DNA from: Flavobacterium sp. | GTDB taxonomy: Bacteria > Bacteroidota > Bacteroidia > Flavobacteriales > Flavobacteriaceae | DNA: 15,401 nucleotides | Direction of reading: 5' to 3' | Assembly: GCA_030153045.1 (NCBI GenBank) | Contig: JASLID010000133.1 | Coordinates: 1 to 15,401, forward strand | The notes under the pieces: generated by a model | Database searches by the model: none | Told to the model about the DNA's origin: nothing | Seen by the model: the letters and a program-made list of their open reading frames with translations, nothing else | Program-made: the position numbers and the translations under genes | In this document: piece after piece, positions 6,376 to 11,538 of the stretch | Position numbering within the stretch: position 1 is the stretch's first letter | How the letters are laid out: each line of letters opens with the position of its first letter

Positions 6376-6874
6376 AGGCGAGGAATGGCGGCGAGTCGGC
6401 CGGTATGAGGTAAGCAGCGAGGGCCGCGCCAGGACGCTGGGTGGTGATCTGCTCACCCCCAAGCCGGACGGCCCCTATGTCCGGATAGGTAAGAGCCGAC
6501 TCCACGTGATGATCGCCATTGCATTCCTGGGGCCGCGCCCCGCAGGGATGTACGTGTGCCACAACAACGGCGATCCGACAGACAACCGTTTAGTCAATCT
6601 TCGCTACGACACGCCCGGCGGCAACGCAGCGGACGCAGTGCGTCACGGAACACACGGAACTGCATCCAAGACCCACTGTCCCGCAGGACACCCCTACAGC
6701 GACGACAACACCTGGCTCTACCAGGGGCGCCGCTACTGCCGCGCCTGCCGCCGCGAGCGGAACTTCCACGCCAATCGACAAAGGAGGGCCCGTGTCGGAC
6801 GTTCGGCTGGTTCAGCCTCAGACGAATCCTCGCCGCAGGCGACTCCCGCGCCGCGGGCTGTGGATTGCCCATAA
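6368..6874 (+). CDS. HNH endonuclease with NUMOD4-like N-terminus (homing type)
   Basis: 168 residues from an ATG inside the palindrome at 6362-6375, with -10-like TAGACT 6 nt upstream and no Shine-Dalgarno, so probably leaderless. 'EEWRRVGRYEVSSEGRARTL' (5-24) matches NUMOD4 modules. The HNH core runs from about His46 through 'AFLGPRP', 'VCHNNGDPTDNRLVNLRYDT' (63-82) with His65, Asn66 and Asn73. A C-terminal metal site follows: 'CPAGHPY' (104-110) with 'CRAC' (124-127). Such enzymes cut or nick DNA at a specific site and often behave as free-standing homing genes in phages. The last 83 nt overlap the start of the next gene, an unusually long overlap here. Asn/Thr-rich end after residue 145 is weakly conserved in appearance. 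Confidence 0.85.
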   Translation: MTPGEEWRRVGRYEVSSEGRARTLGGDLLTPKPDGPYVRIGKSRLHVMIAIAFLGPRPAGMYVCHNNGDPTDNRLVNLRYDTPGGNAADAVRHGTHGTASKTHCPAGHPYSDDNTWLYQGRRYCRACRRERNFHANRQRRARVGRSAGSASDESSPQATPAPRAVDCP

Positions 6875-7598
6875 TTCTGGCCGGTTCGATACGCCTAGCA
6901 ACCTATGGCGCCACGCGATCATCTGGCTCCGTGGCAAGGCCGACCTGATTACCGGCACAGAGGCAGCGTCTCGCTCAGACACACTCTTTAGTGCCGCCCT
7001 TGGTGATAGCGACTGGGCCTACGCTCACCTCACTGGTGCCGCCGCGGGCGAGTGTTTCGCCACCTGGAACCCCGCCGTCGTCGACCTCCTCGGCAAGCCG
7101 TTCGCGCACAAGCTCACCGACCTGACATGGGTCCGCGACCAGGAGCACGGCGGCAAGGAAGCGGCCAAGGTCCACGCCCTCGTGCTGCGGCTCCGCATCA
7201 CCGCCACCGGCAAGCGGCTCTGGCTCGTCGTCGTCCACATGCCGCTCGACAACACCCCCACCCGTGCCGCCGCGTGGCTCGACTGCTGCGTCGGACTCGC
7301 CGCACTCAAGGCCGACCTGCAACGCCGCGACCCGACCGCCGACGTCCTCATCAACGGCGACTGGAACAAGAACCTCCGCCTCCACAACGAGGCGGGCATC
7401 GTCCGGCAGCGGCTCGAGAAGCCGCTGGGGCTGGTGACGTCGTGGGAGTTCGGACTGCCCAAGACGGGCGGCACCCACGGCACCCAGGTCATCGACTACG
7501 GGCTGCTGCGGCGGGCGCTGCTGGTGGCGTGCGAGCTGCTGCGCGACCTGCCCGACTCCGACCACCGCGCCATGCGTTACCGGATCCGCCGCCGCTGA
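6792..7598 (+). CDS. Endonuclease/exonuclease/phosphatase (EEP) superfamily protein
   Basis: The GTG at 6792 has AAGGAGGG (6781-6788) just before it, but lies 83 nt inside the HNH gene. The 268-residue protein shows EEP-fold landmarks in order: 'IAHNSGR' (25-31, Asn28), 'ITGTEA' (53-58, metal-binding Glu57), 'VVVHMPLDN' (146-154, His149), 'LINGDWN' (186-192, Asp190 and Asn192), and 'DSDHRAM' (255-261, Asp257 and catalytic His258). These are the residues expected for Mg-dependent phosphodiester cleavage as in exonuclease III or DNase I-like enzymes. The substrate is not evident. The first 23 residues are Arg-rich and may bind nucleic acid or be dispensable. It is co-directional with the HNH gene and opposite the cassette ending in a ribbon-helix-helix protein. 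Confidence 0.82.
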   Translation: MSDVRLVQPQTNPRRRRLPRRGLWIAHNSGRFDTPSNLWRHAIIWLRGKADLITGTEAASRSDTLFSAALGDSDWAYAHLTGAAAGECFATWNPAVVDLLGKPFAHKLTDLTWVRDQEHGGKEAAKVHALVLRLRITATGKRLWLVVVHMPLDNTPTRAAAWLDCCVGLAALKADLQRRDPTADVLINGDWNKNLRLHNEAGIVRQRLEKPLGLVTSWEFGLPKTGGTHGTQVIDYGLLRRALLVACELLRDLPDSDHRAMRYRIRRR

Positions 7599-7599
7599 C

Positions 7600-7728
7600 G
7601 TGCACCCGCGCATGGGGGCGCTCGTCTGCATCGTCCGCGGCCACCGGGGGGCGCTGTGGTCCCGCAGCCCTCAGGGGCCGCTCATCGTTTGCCTGCGGTG
7701 CTCGCAGGTGCTCCACCGACTGTCCTAG
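7600..7728 (+). CDS. 42-residue zinc-finger-like protein
   Basis: The frame starts at a GTG (7600) one base after the stop of the EEP gene; an ATG at 7612 is an alternative. The peptide has 'CIVRGHRG' followed 20 residues later by 'VCLRCSQVLH', giving Cys/His pairs suited to one zinc ion. Very small proteins with 'xxRGHR...CxRC' are common in actinophages, generally without known function. Third-position G/C bias and tight spacing support it. Confidence 0.55.
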   Translation: MHPRMGALVCIVRGHRGALWSRSPQGPLIVCLRCSQVLHRLS

Positions 7729-7739
7729 AAGGGACCGCC

Positions 7740-7916
7740 ATGAAGAAGCTCGCCCCCTACTGGAAGGCCGCCGTCGCCTTCGTCGCCCCCGGCGCCACCC
7801 TCATCGTCGCCCAGCAGGGCGACCTCTCCGGCCACGACTGGCTCGTCGCGCTCGCCACCTGCGTCGTCACCAGCGCCGCCGTCTACGCCGCGCCGAAGAA
7901 CAAGCCCGCCGCCTGA
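7740..7916 (+). CDS. Holin-like small membrane protein
   Basis: 58 residues from an ATG preceded by AGAAGGGA at about 7727-7734. It starts MKKLAPYWKAAVAFVAPG, then has a first hydrophobic segment (about 8-23) and a second (about 34-50, 'WLVALATCVVTSAAVYAAP'), ending in a Lys/Pro/Ala tail. This start and two-span layout match a family of short proteins annotated as holins in actinophages. Holins open the cytoplasmic membrane at a set time so the endolysin can reach peptidoglycan. It is the last plus-strand late gene before a strong hairpin and is unusually far (2.6 kb) from the endolysin. Confidence 0.7.
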   Translation: MKKLAPYWKAAVAFVAPGATLIVAQQGDLSGHDWLVALATCVVTSAAVYAAPKNKPAA

Positions 7917-7952
7917 CCCCCCGCTCGCCCCCGGACCGCCCCGGGAAGCGCC

Positions 7953-7985
7953 ACCGCCCCTCAGCCTTCGTGGCTGGGGGGCGGT
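7953..7985. terminator. Bidirectional terminator-like hairpin between late genes and integrase
   Basis: ACCGCCCCTCAGCC (7953-7966) pairs with GGCTGGGGGGCGGT (7972-7985), a 14-bp stem with one G-U pair and a 5-nt TTCGT loop. It lies between the convergent holin-like gene (ends 7916) and int (ends 7995). It is followed on the plus strand by the T/G-rich TTGGTGTGTTCT (from about 7985). Confidence 0.75.
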
Positions 7986-7994
7986 TGGTGTGTT

Positions 7995-8906
7995 CTAGGC
8001 CGACTTGCCTAGGCGGTCTATCGCGGCGCGGAGGTCGGCGCGGGAAACGCCCGTGTAGACGTCGGTGGTGGCTGAGGACGAGTGGCGCATCAGCTCTTGC
8101 ACCTGGCGCAGGTCGGCGCCGTCCCAGAGCAGCATCGTGGCGTAGGTGTGGCGGAGCCGGTGGATCGAGCCCTTGGGGATGTCCACCTCAGGGCGGCGGA
8201 AGAACCGCCCGACCAGGATGGTGACCGTGTTGCCGCTGACATGCCCGCCGTGCGCATCGCTGGGAAACCACCATCCGCGCCGGGGGTACTCCGTGGCGAT
8301 CTGTCGTATCGCAGCGTGCAGCGGCAGGGTGGCCTCCTTGTCGCCCTTGCCGCCCAGCACGATGTTGTCGTCGGTGATGAACTCCCCACGAAACGCGGCG
8401 ATCTCGCTGGCGCGCAGGCCGGCACGCAGGGCCAGGGTCGTCCACGCCTCCATGTGCCGGTACTTCGGGGCCTCGGCCAACACCCGCGCCAACTCGGCAT
8501 GGCTGAGATAGCGCGGTTGTCGGCGCTTCGGTCTCGGCCGCTGCAGGTCCTCGGCGCTCATAGGGTTCGACATGACCAGTCCGGCCAGCGTCAGCCAGCC
8601 GAAGAACGCCTTGGTGTCGCTGTAGTACGTCGCGAGCGTCGAGGTGGTGAGCTCGTCCTTGTCGCTCTGCATCTCCAGTGAGCCCAGCCACTCCACGATG
8701 GTGCTCGTGTCGGCGTGTCCCGGGTCGGGCCACTGCTCGAGCACCCGCTCCGCCCAGCGGCACCGCTGCTTGATGGTGCGGGGAGACCTCTTCAGGCCTC
8801 GCATGTAGGCCTCGTAGCGGCGCACGTACTGATGGGGCATCAGAACCGGCCTCTCGAACGTGCTGGTGATGACTTCCCTGAGCGAATTTCCCCGTGTAAA
8901 GGTCAT
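7995..8906 (-). CDS. int: Tyrosine site-specific recombinase (phage integrase)
   Basis: From the ATG at 8906 the protein has 303 residues. The N-terminal SAM-like DNA-binding domain spans about 25-115. The catalytic domain follows with the full set of residues: Arg165 in 'AGLRASE', a Lys in 'GGKGDKE' (about 187), His249-x-x-Arg252 in 'HRLRHTYAT', His275 in 'LMRHSSS', and nucleophile Tyr284 in 'DVYTGV'. It should integrate and excise the phage genome at attP/attB. The frame extends to an ATG at 8972 inside the repressor, but that start lacks a ribosome site. The 8906 ATG is 7 nt after a -10-like TATAGA and is preferred. It lies downstream of the repressor gene on the same strand, so readthrough from the repressor promoter is also likely. 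Confidence 0.92.
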   Translation of the reverse strand: MTFTRGNSLREVITSTFERPVLMPHQYVRRYEAYMRGLKRSPRTIKQRCRWAERVLEQWPDPGHADTSTIVEWLGSLEMQSDKDELTTSTLATYYSDTKAFFGWLTLAGLVMSNPMSAEDLQRPRPKRRQPRYLSHAELARVLAEAPKYRHMEAWTTLALRAGLRASEIAAFRGEFITDDNIVLGGKGDKEATLPLHAAIRQIATEYPRRGWWFPSDAHGGHVSGNTVTILVGRFFRRPEVDIPKGSIHRLRHTYATMLLWDGADLRQVQELMRHSSSATTDVYTGVSRADLRAAIDRLGKSA

Positions 8907-8917
8907 CCTTCCGTCTA
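8904..8917 (-). promoter_or_regulatory. Possible leaderless promoter of int
   Basis: On the minus strand TATAGA (8917-8912) lies 7 nt before the ATG at 8906. GGAAGG directly abuts the ATG, too close for a normal ribosome site. No clear -35 is seen at 17-18 bp. It is weak alone but fits the other TANNNT-N6/7-ATG starts in this window. Confidence 0.4.
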
Positions 8918-8949
8918 TACCACCGGGGGTTCGGGTCTCGCTAGGGGCC

Positions 8950-9255
8950 TCACGCGGCGAGTGAGTGTGCATATCCGTGAGTAGTCATACTACCGCCGCC
9001 GTCGGGTCCGCCGCCGGCAACACCCATGCCGAACAGCGTTCCTGGATTCACGTCGAAGTGCTCGGCCAGGAGCCAGATCTCGTTGGCGTCGAACGGCGTC
9101 AGACCTCGCAGGCGCTTGCTGACCCCGGTCTGGGACACCCCCAAGACCGCACAGAGCTGCATCTGGGTCATGTTGTGACGTCCCATCAGCGCTCGCACCT
9201 CCGCCGCGACCCGCTCTGTCGCCGACTGCCGCTGTGGCAATGAAGTAACGGACAT
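8950..9255 (-). CDS. Immunity repressor, XRE/Cro-type HTH, with ssrA-like C-terminal tail
   Basis: 101 residues from the ATG at 9255, with a leaderless-type promoter. The HTH spans about 28-51 ('MTQMQLCAVLGVSQTGVSKRL') and is closely similar to the divergent Cro-like protein, sharing 'SQ..VSKRL', 'FD.NE' and a 'TL' near the end. After residue 80 the two diverge: this one continues with a Gly/Pro linker and ends in Gly-Tyr-Ala-His-Ser-Leu-Ala-Ala. Bacterial ssrA tags end in Leu-Ala-Ala and are recognised by ClpXP. Its position directly upstream of int, opposite cro, matches the rep-int order of phages with integration-dependent immunity. It presumably binds the operators between 9256 and 9368. 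The repressor role is inferred from position and fold. Confidence 0.82.
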   Translation of the reverse strand: MSVTSLPQRQSATERVAAEVRALMGRHNMTQMQLCAVLGVSQTGVSKRLRGLTPFDANEIWLLAEHFDVNPGTLFGMGVAGGGPDGGGSMTTHGYAHSLAA

Positions 9256-9261
9256 GGCAAT

Positions 9262-9290
9262 ACCGTATCTGTGGATGAGGCTGTGGACAA
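9262..9290 (-). promoter_or_regulatory. Repressor promoter, leaderless, overlapped by DnaA-box-like sites
   Basis: On the minus strand TTGTCC (9290-9285), a 17-bp spacer and TACGGT (9267-9262) are followed by 6 nt and the ATG at 9255. The -35 overlaps TTGTCCACA (9290-9282), identical to the DnaA-box consensus of Streptomyces and mycobacteria. A second copy, TCATCCACA (9278-9270), lies 12 bp away in the spacer. Confidence 0.7.
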
Positions 9291-9324
9291 CGGTCCGAGG
9301 GTAAGAACACGCCTGTAACTTTGG

Positions 9325-9362
9325 TCTAGTGCCTTGACGAATAATGCCTCAGGCACTAGAAC
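9325..9362 (+). promoter_or_regulatory. cro promoter with 10-bp dyad operator
   Basis: TTGACG (9334-9339), 17-bp spacer and TAGAAC (9357-9362) precede the cro ATG by 6 nt. A perfect 10-bp inverted repeat, TCTAGTGCCT (9325-9334) and AGGCACTAGA (9351-9360), brackets the promoter and touches both -35 and -10. A smaller palindrome TGCCT-C-AGGCA (9345-9355) shares the right arm. A protein bound here would block RNA polymerase, as expected of the repressor or Cro. Confidence 0.75.
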
Positions 9363-9368
9363 TAAGCC

Positions 9369-9590
9369 ATGAGCACATCCCCTGCCTTGTCGGTCGGGTC
9401 GAACGTGCGGGCCGAGATGGCGCGACGGGGTATAACCCAGCAGACCCTTGCTGTGCACCTCGGCATCTCACAGGCCCAGGTCTCCAAGCGCCTCAACGGC
9501 GCCATCGCCTTCGACGTCAACGAGCTCCAAAGCGCCGCCGAGTTCCTCGGCGTCTCGCTGGACACGCTGACCGAGGGCGTGGCCGCGTGA
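9369..9590 (+). CDS. cro: Cro-like XRE-family HTH regulator
   Basis: 73 residues from an ATG only 6 nt after the -10, so probably leaderless. The HTH spans about 22-43 ('ITQQTLAVHLGISQAQVSKRL'), followed by 'FDVNELQSAAEFLGVSLDTL'. It is clearly a paralogue of the minus-strand repressor and has nearly the same recognition helix, so the two likely compete for the same sites. Its divergent orientation and its place at the head of the early genes fit a Cro role in the lytic choice. It ends in Val-Ala-Ala, which could also act as a weak degradation signal (inference). The gene symbol reflects role by position, not proven orthology. Confidence 0.8.
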   Translation: MSTSPALSVGSNVRAEMARRGITQQTLAVHLGISQAQVSKRLNGAIAFDVNELQSAAEFLGVSLDTLTEGVAA

Positions 9591-9612
9591 TCGCTGGGCC
9601 TTCACACAAAGA

Positions 9613-9645
9613 CCAACCCCGCGCCGGGCATGGCGACGGGGTCGG
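9613..9645 (+). terminator. Hairpin downstream of cro
   Basis: CCAACCCCG (9613-9621) pairs with CGGGGTCGG (9637-9645) with one mismatch, continued by GCC/GGC around a GGGCAT loop. It lies between cro and the next gene with no U-tract, so it may be a partial terminator or attenuator limiting entry into the early operon. Confidence 0.4.
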
Positions 9646-9680
9646 AACACACGACTAACTAACCAACCAGGAGCATACCA

Positions 9681-10301
9681 ATGACCGAGGCACAGATCAG
9701 CATCAGCCGCATCGGAACCGAGACGTTGCGCGTCCCCCTGCTCGGGACCGCGCCGCTGATCGTCCACAAGTTCAGCGAGAAGTCGAAGCGCCAGATGCTC
9801 GACGCGATGCAGGGACGCAAGACCCCCAAGCAGCCCAAGGACCCGCAGGCCGAGTACGAGGCCGCGTTCTACCGGCTCGATGACGAGGGCTACGGCTTCC
9901 CGGTCATCGCCTTCAAGGCCGCCAGCGTCAGCGCCTGCCGGTTCTTCGGCAAGGCGATGCCGATGACCACCGCCCGTCAGTGCATCTTCATGGACGCCGA
10001 GTTCAGCAAGGTTGACGGCCAGAAGCTCGCCCGCATCGTCGGTGAGCCGCACATGCGCGAGGACGTGACCCGCGTCGGTATGGGCGGCACCGATCTGCGC
10101 TACCGGCCGGAGTTCACCGAGTGGCAGACCGAGGTCGAGGTCACCTACGTGAAGTCGATGCTAACCCGCGAGTCGGTGCTCTCGCTCATCGAGGCCGGCG
10201 GCATGGGTGTCGGTGTCGGGGAGTGGCGCCCGGAGAAGAAGGGCGACTTCGGCACCTACCAGATCGACGAGACCCGCGACGTCGAGGTGGTCTCGGCGTG
10301 A
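9681..10301 (+). CDS. Conserved phage early protein of unknown function
   Basis: 206 residues; the ATG has AGGAG (9669-9673) 7 nt upstream. The pattern is distinctive: 'VPLLGTAPLIVHKFSEKSKRQML' (18-40), a Lys-rich linker, 'YGFPVIAFKAASVSACRF' (71-88), 'GEPHMREDVTRVGMGGTDLRYRPEF' (121-145) and a Gly-rich 'GMGVGVGEWRPEKKGDFGTY' (174-193). I recognise this as a protein type found in temperate phages of several bacterial groups, without an agreed function. The closing Gly-rich loop and 'GEWRP...FG' resemble Cas7/RAMP-type RNA-binding proteins superficially; this is a guess. It is the first gene of the early run and is followed, with a 4-bp overlap, by the odd G-rich segment. Confidence 0.75.
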   Translation: MTEAQISISRIGTETLRVPLLGTAPLIVHKFSEKSKRQMLDAMQGRKTPKQPKDPQAEYEAAFYRLDDEGYGFPVIAFKAASVSACRFFGKAMPMTTARQCIFMDAEFSKVDGQKLARIVGEPHMREDVTRVGMGGTDLRYRPEFTEWQTEVEVTYVKSMLTRESVLSLIEAGGMGVGVGEWRPEKKGDFGTYQIDETRDVEVVSA

Positions 10302-10690
10302 CGACTCAGTACGGGGCGCGGCAAGTCATGGCCGATCGTGGTGTGGTCAGGCGAGGAGTGGCTAGGCAGGCATGGAGTGGTGCGGCTGGCTCTGGCATGG
10401 CAGGCAAGTCATCGCACGGCACGGCACGGCATGTCGAGTTGTGGCTAGGCAGGCTGGGCATCGGCACGTCAGGTCTGGGTCCGGCAGTGTTCGGCTGGGC
10501 GCGGCAGGCATGGCCTGTCAGCTCAAGGCCCGTTCGGGTTAGGCGCGGCGGGGCAGGCAAGGCGGGGTGGGGTCGCGCGGGGACGGGTGCGGTGCGTCCC
10601 GGCTTGGTGGGTTGCGGCGAGGCAGGCATGTCGTGTCAAGGCAGCCCCCGGCAAGGTTGCTTGAGGCGCGTCGGGGCAGGTGCGGCATGA
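10298..10690 (+). CDS. Low-complexity G-rich reading frame, coding status doubtful
   Basis: The frame starts at a GTG overlapping the previous stop (GTGA) and ends in a TGA overlapping the next ATG (ATGA), so it is fitted exactly between two genes. The 130-residue product would be rich in Gly, Arg and Ala with recurrent 'ARQ', 'RRG' and 'GKA' and no recognisable domain. Codon use is unlike its neighbours: 40 of 130 codons end in A or T, with frequent GCA, GGT, AGG and TCA, while the flanking genes end almost wholly in G or C. It could be a real low-complexity basic protein, or an RNA or DNA element whose frame is kept open for translational coupling. I favour the second but cannot decide. Confidence 0.35.
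   Translation: MTTQYGARQVMADRGVVRRGVARQAWSGAAGSGMAGKSSHGTARHVELWLGRLGIGTSGLGPAVFGWARQAWPVSSRPVRVRRGGAGKAGWGRAGTGAVRPGLVGCGEAGMSCQGSPRQGCLRRVGAGAA
10357..10630 (+). repeat. G-rich GGCAGGCA repeat region
   Basis: GGCAGGC followed by ATG, AAG or TGG occurs six times: 10365, 10399, 10448, 10503, 10552 and 10621. Spacings are 34, 49, 55, 49 and 69 bp. GTGGCTAGGCAGGC is repeated exactly at 10358-10371 and 10441-10454, and a CGGCA unit is repeated in tandem at about 10417-10430. The plus strand is visibly richer in G than C throughout. The repeats are in different frames, so they are a nucleic-acid rather than a protein pattern. Confidence 0.7.
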
Positions 10691-11106
10691 GCACCAACCT
10701 CCGCGAGCAGCTCCAGACCATCCGCGACGAGCACGGGGCACTCTCCCCCGCGCTCGTTGTGGAGGTCGCCCGCGACCCTGAGCACCCGCTCCACGGCCGG
10801 TTCGAGTGGGACGACACGCTCGCCGCAGAGAAGTGGCGCCTCGAGCAGGCCGGACAACTCCTCCGAGTGACCTTCCGTCCCGACCCTAAGAAGCCGGTTG
10901 ACCTCCGCGCGTTCGTCGCCGTCAAGGGCGAGGACTCTGCCACGTCGGACTACGTGCCGACTGAAGAGGTCGCCGCCAGTGAGTTCGGCTCCGAGCTGCT
11001 GCTTCGGTCGATGAAGCGCGACTGGCAGATCTTCAAACGCCGGTACGACCACATGGCGCAGTTCGTCGCGTTCATCCAGGAGCAGGTCAAGGGCGGTGCC
11101 GCATGA
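10687..11106 (+). CDS. Conserved phage early protein of unknown function
   Basis: 139 residues from the ATG that overlaps the stop of the G-rich frame. The pattern 'EVARDPEHPLHGRFEWDDTLAAEKWRLEQAGQLLR' (26-60), 'YVPTEEVAASEFGSELLLRSMKRDWQIFKRRY' (89-120) and a helical end is a recognisable phage/prophage family. It is mostly helical and charged, with conserved Trp residues, and has no catalytic motif I can name. I have the impression that it often travels with the family of the 9681 gene, which suggests a joint role in early DNA or RNA metabolism; this is inference. Codon use returns abruptly to the G/C-ending pattern at its start. Confidence 0.75.
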   Translation: MSTNLREQLQTIRDEHGALSPALVVEVARDPEHPLHGRFEWDDTLAAEKWRLEQAGQLLRVTFRPDPKKPVDLRAFVAVKGEDSATSDYVPTEEVAASEFGSELLLRSMKRDWQIFKRRYDHMAQFVAFIQEQVKGGAA

Positions 11107-11240
11107 AGCGCCCCGTCTGGGCCGAACTCCGCTGCCCCCACGGCACCACCGGAATCTGTGCAACTTGCACGCGCGCCATCCACGACACCGCGGCGGCCCT
11201 GTCGGCTGCGGCCCTGGTGGAGCGGCGGTGGCGTCGGTGA
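11103..11240 (+). CDS. 45-residue Cys-rich protein
   Basis: The ATG overlaps the preceding stop by 4 bp and the TGA overlaps the following GTG by 4 bp. 'LRCPHGTTGICATC' gives three Cys and a His in a compact zinc-knuckle arrangement, followed by an Ala-rich helix and a basic end. Function is unknown. Confidence 0.6.
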   Translation: MKRPVWAELRCPHGTTGICATCTRAIHDTAAALSAAALVERRWRR

Positions 11241-11338
11241 GTGGGGCCGAGGCAGTCGTCGAACGTGCGGCGGTGGCGTGGTTCAACCGGACGCAGGCCG
11301 CTCGACGTGACGACGGGGTCTCATGTCCGAGCGAATGA
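11237..11338 (+). CDS. 33-residue hypothetical peptide
   Basis: The GTG overlaps the preceding stop (GTGA) and the TGA overlaps an ATG of the next gene (ATGA). The peptide is a short amphipathic helix ('EAVVERAAVAWFNRTQAARR') with a polar end. Support is the exact two-sided overlap and third-position bias only; it could be a coupling frame. Confidence 0.45.
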   Translation: MSGAEAVVERAAVAWFNRTQAARRDDGVSCPSE

Positions 11339-11538
11339 CGAGTTGTCACGCGCCCGGAGTCGGTGGCATCGCCGACTCGGGGCGCAGGACGCGCGCCGAG
11401 ATGATCACCGAGTTCCGCGCCTACTACCAGCGTCAGCGCGACGAGGCTGAACGCGCCCTCGCCCTTCCTGACGAGGCGCTGATCGTCGAGACCTACCTCG
11501 GGCCATGGGCGATGCGCAATCGCGAGGCGGTCTCGTGA
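11335..11538 (+). CDS. 67-residue hypothetical protein
   Basis: The ATG at 11335 overlaps the preceding stop by 4 bp; an in-frame ATG at 11323 is possible. After a Gly-rich start the protein is a charged helix ('AEMITEFRAYYQRQRDEAERALALPDEALIVETYLG'), possibly a coiled coil that pairs with a partner. Nothing catalytic is visible. The next gene's GTG overlaps its stop. Confidence 0.6.
   Translation: MTSCHAPGVGGIADSGRRTRAEMITEFRAYYQRQRDEAERALALPDEALIVETYLGPWAMRNREAVS

Noticed and set aside
7052..8224. 390-codon plus-strand frame across the EEP and holin genes and into int
   Set aside because: It is an out-of-frame Arg/Pro-rich reading of three recognised genes.
8082..8681. Plus-strand frame opposite integrase
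   Set aside because: Shadow of int, which has all catalytic residues.
10528..10545. tRNA T-arm-like CCCGTTCGGGTTAGG
   Set aside because: It has no cloverleaf around it and lies in the repeat tract.
10306..10629. Minus-strand frame opposite the G-rich tract (Pro/Ala-rich)
   Set aside because: It is the complement of the repeat; Pro/Ala/Thr richness follows from the C-rich strand, and no start signal is seen.
10357..10690. CRISPR array
   Set aside because: The GGCAGGCA units are short, unevenly spaced (34-69 bp) and without uniform spacers; no cas genes are present.
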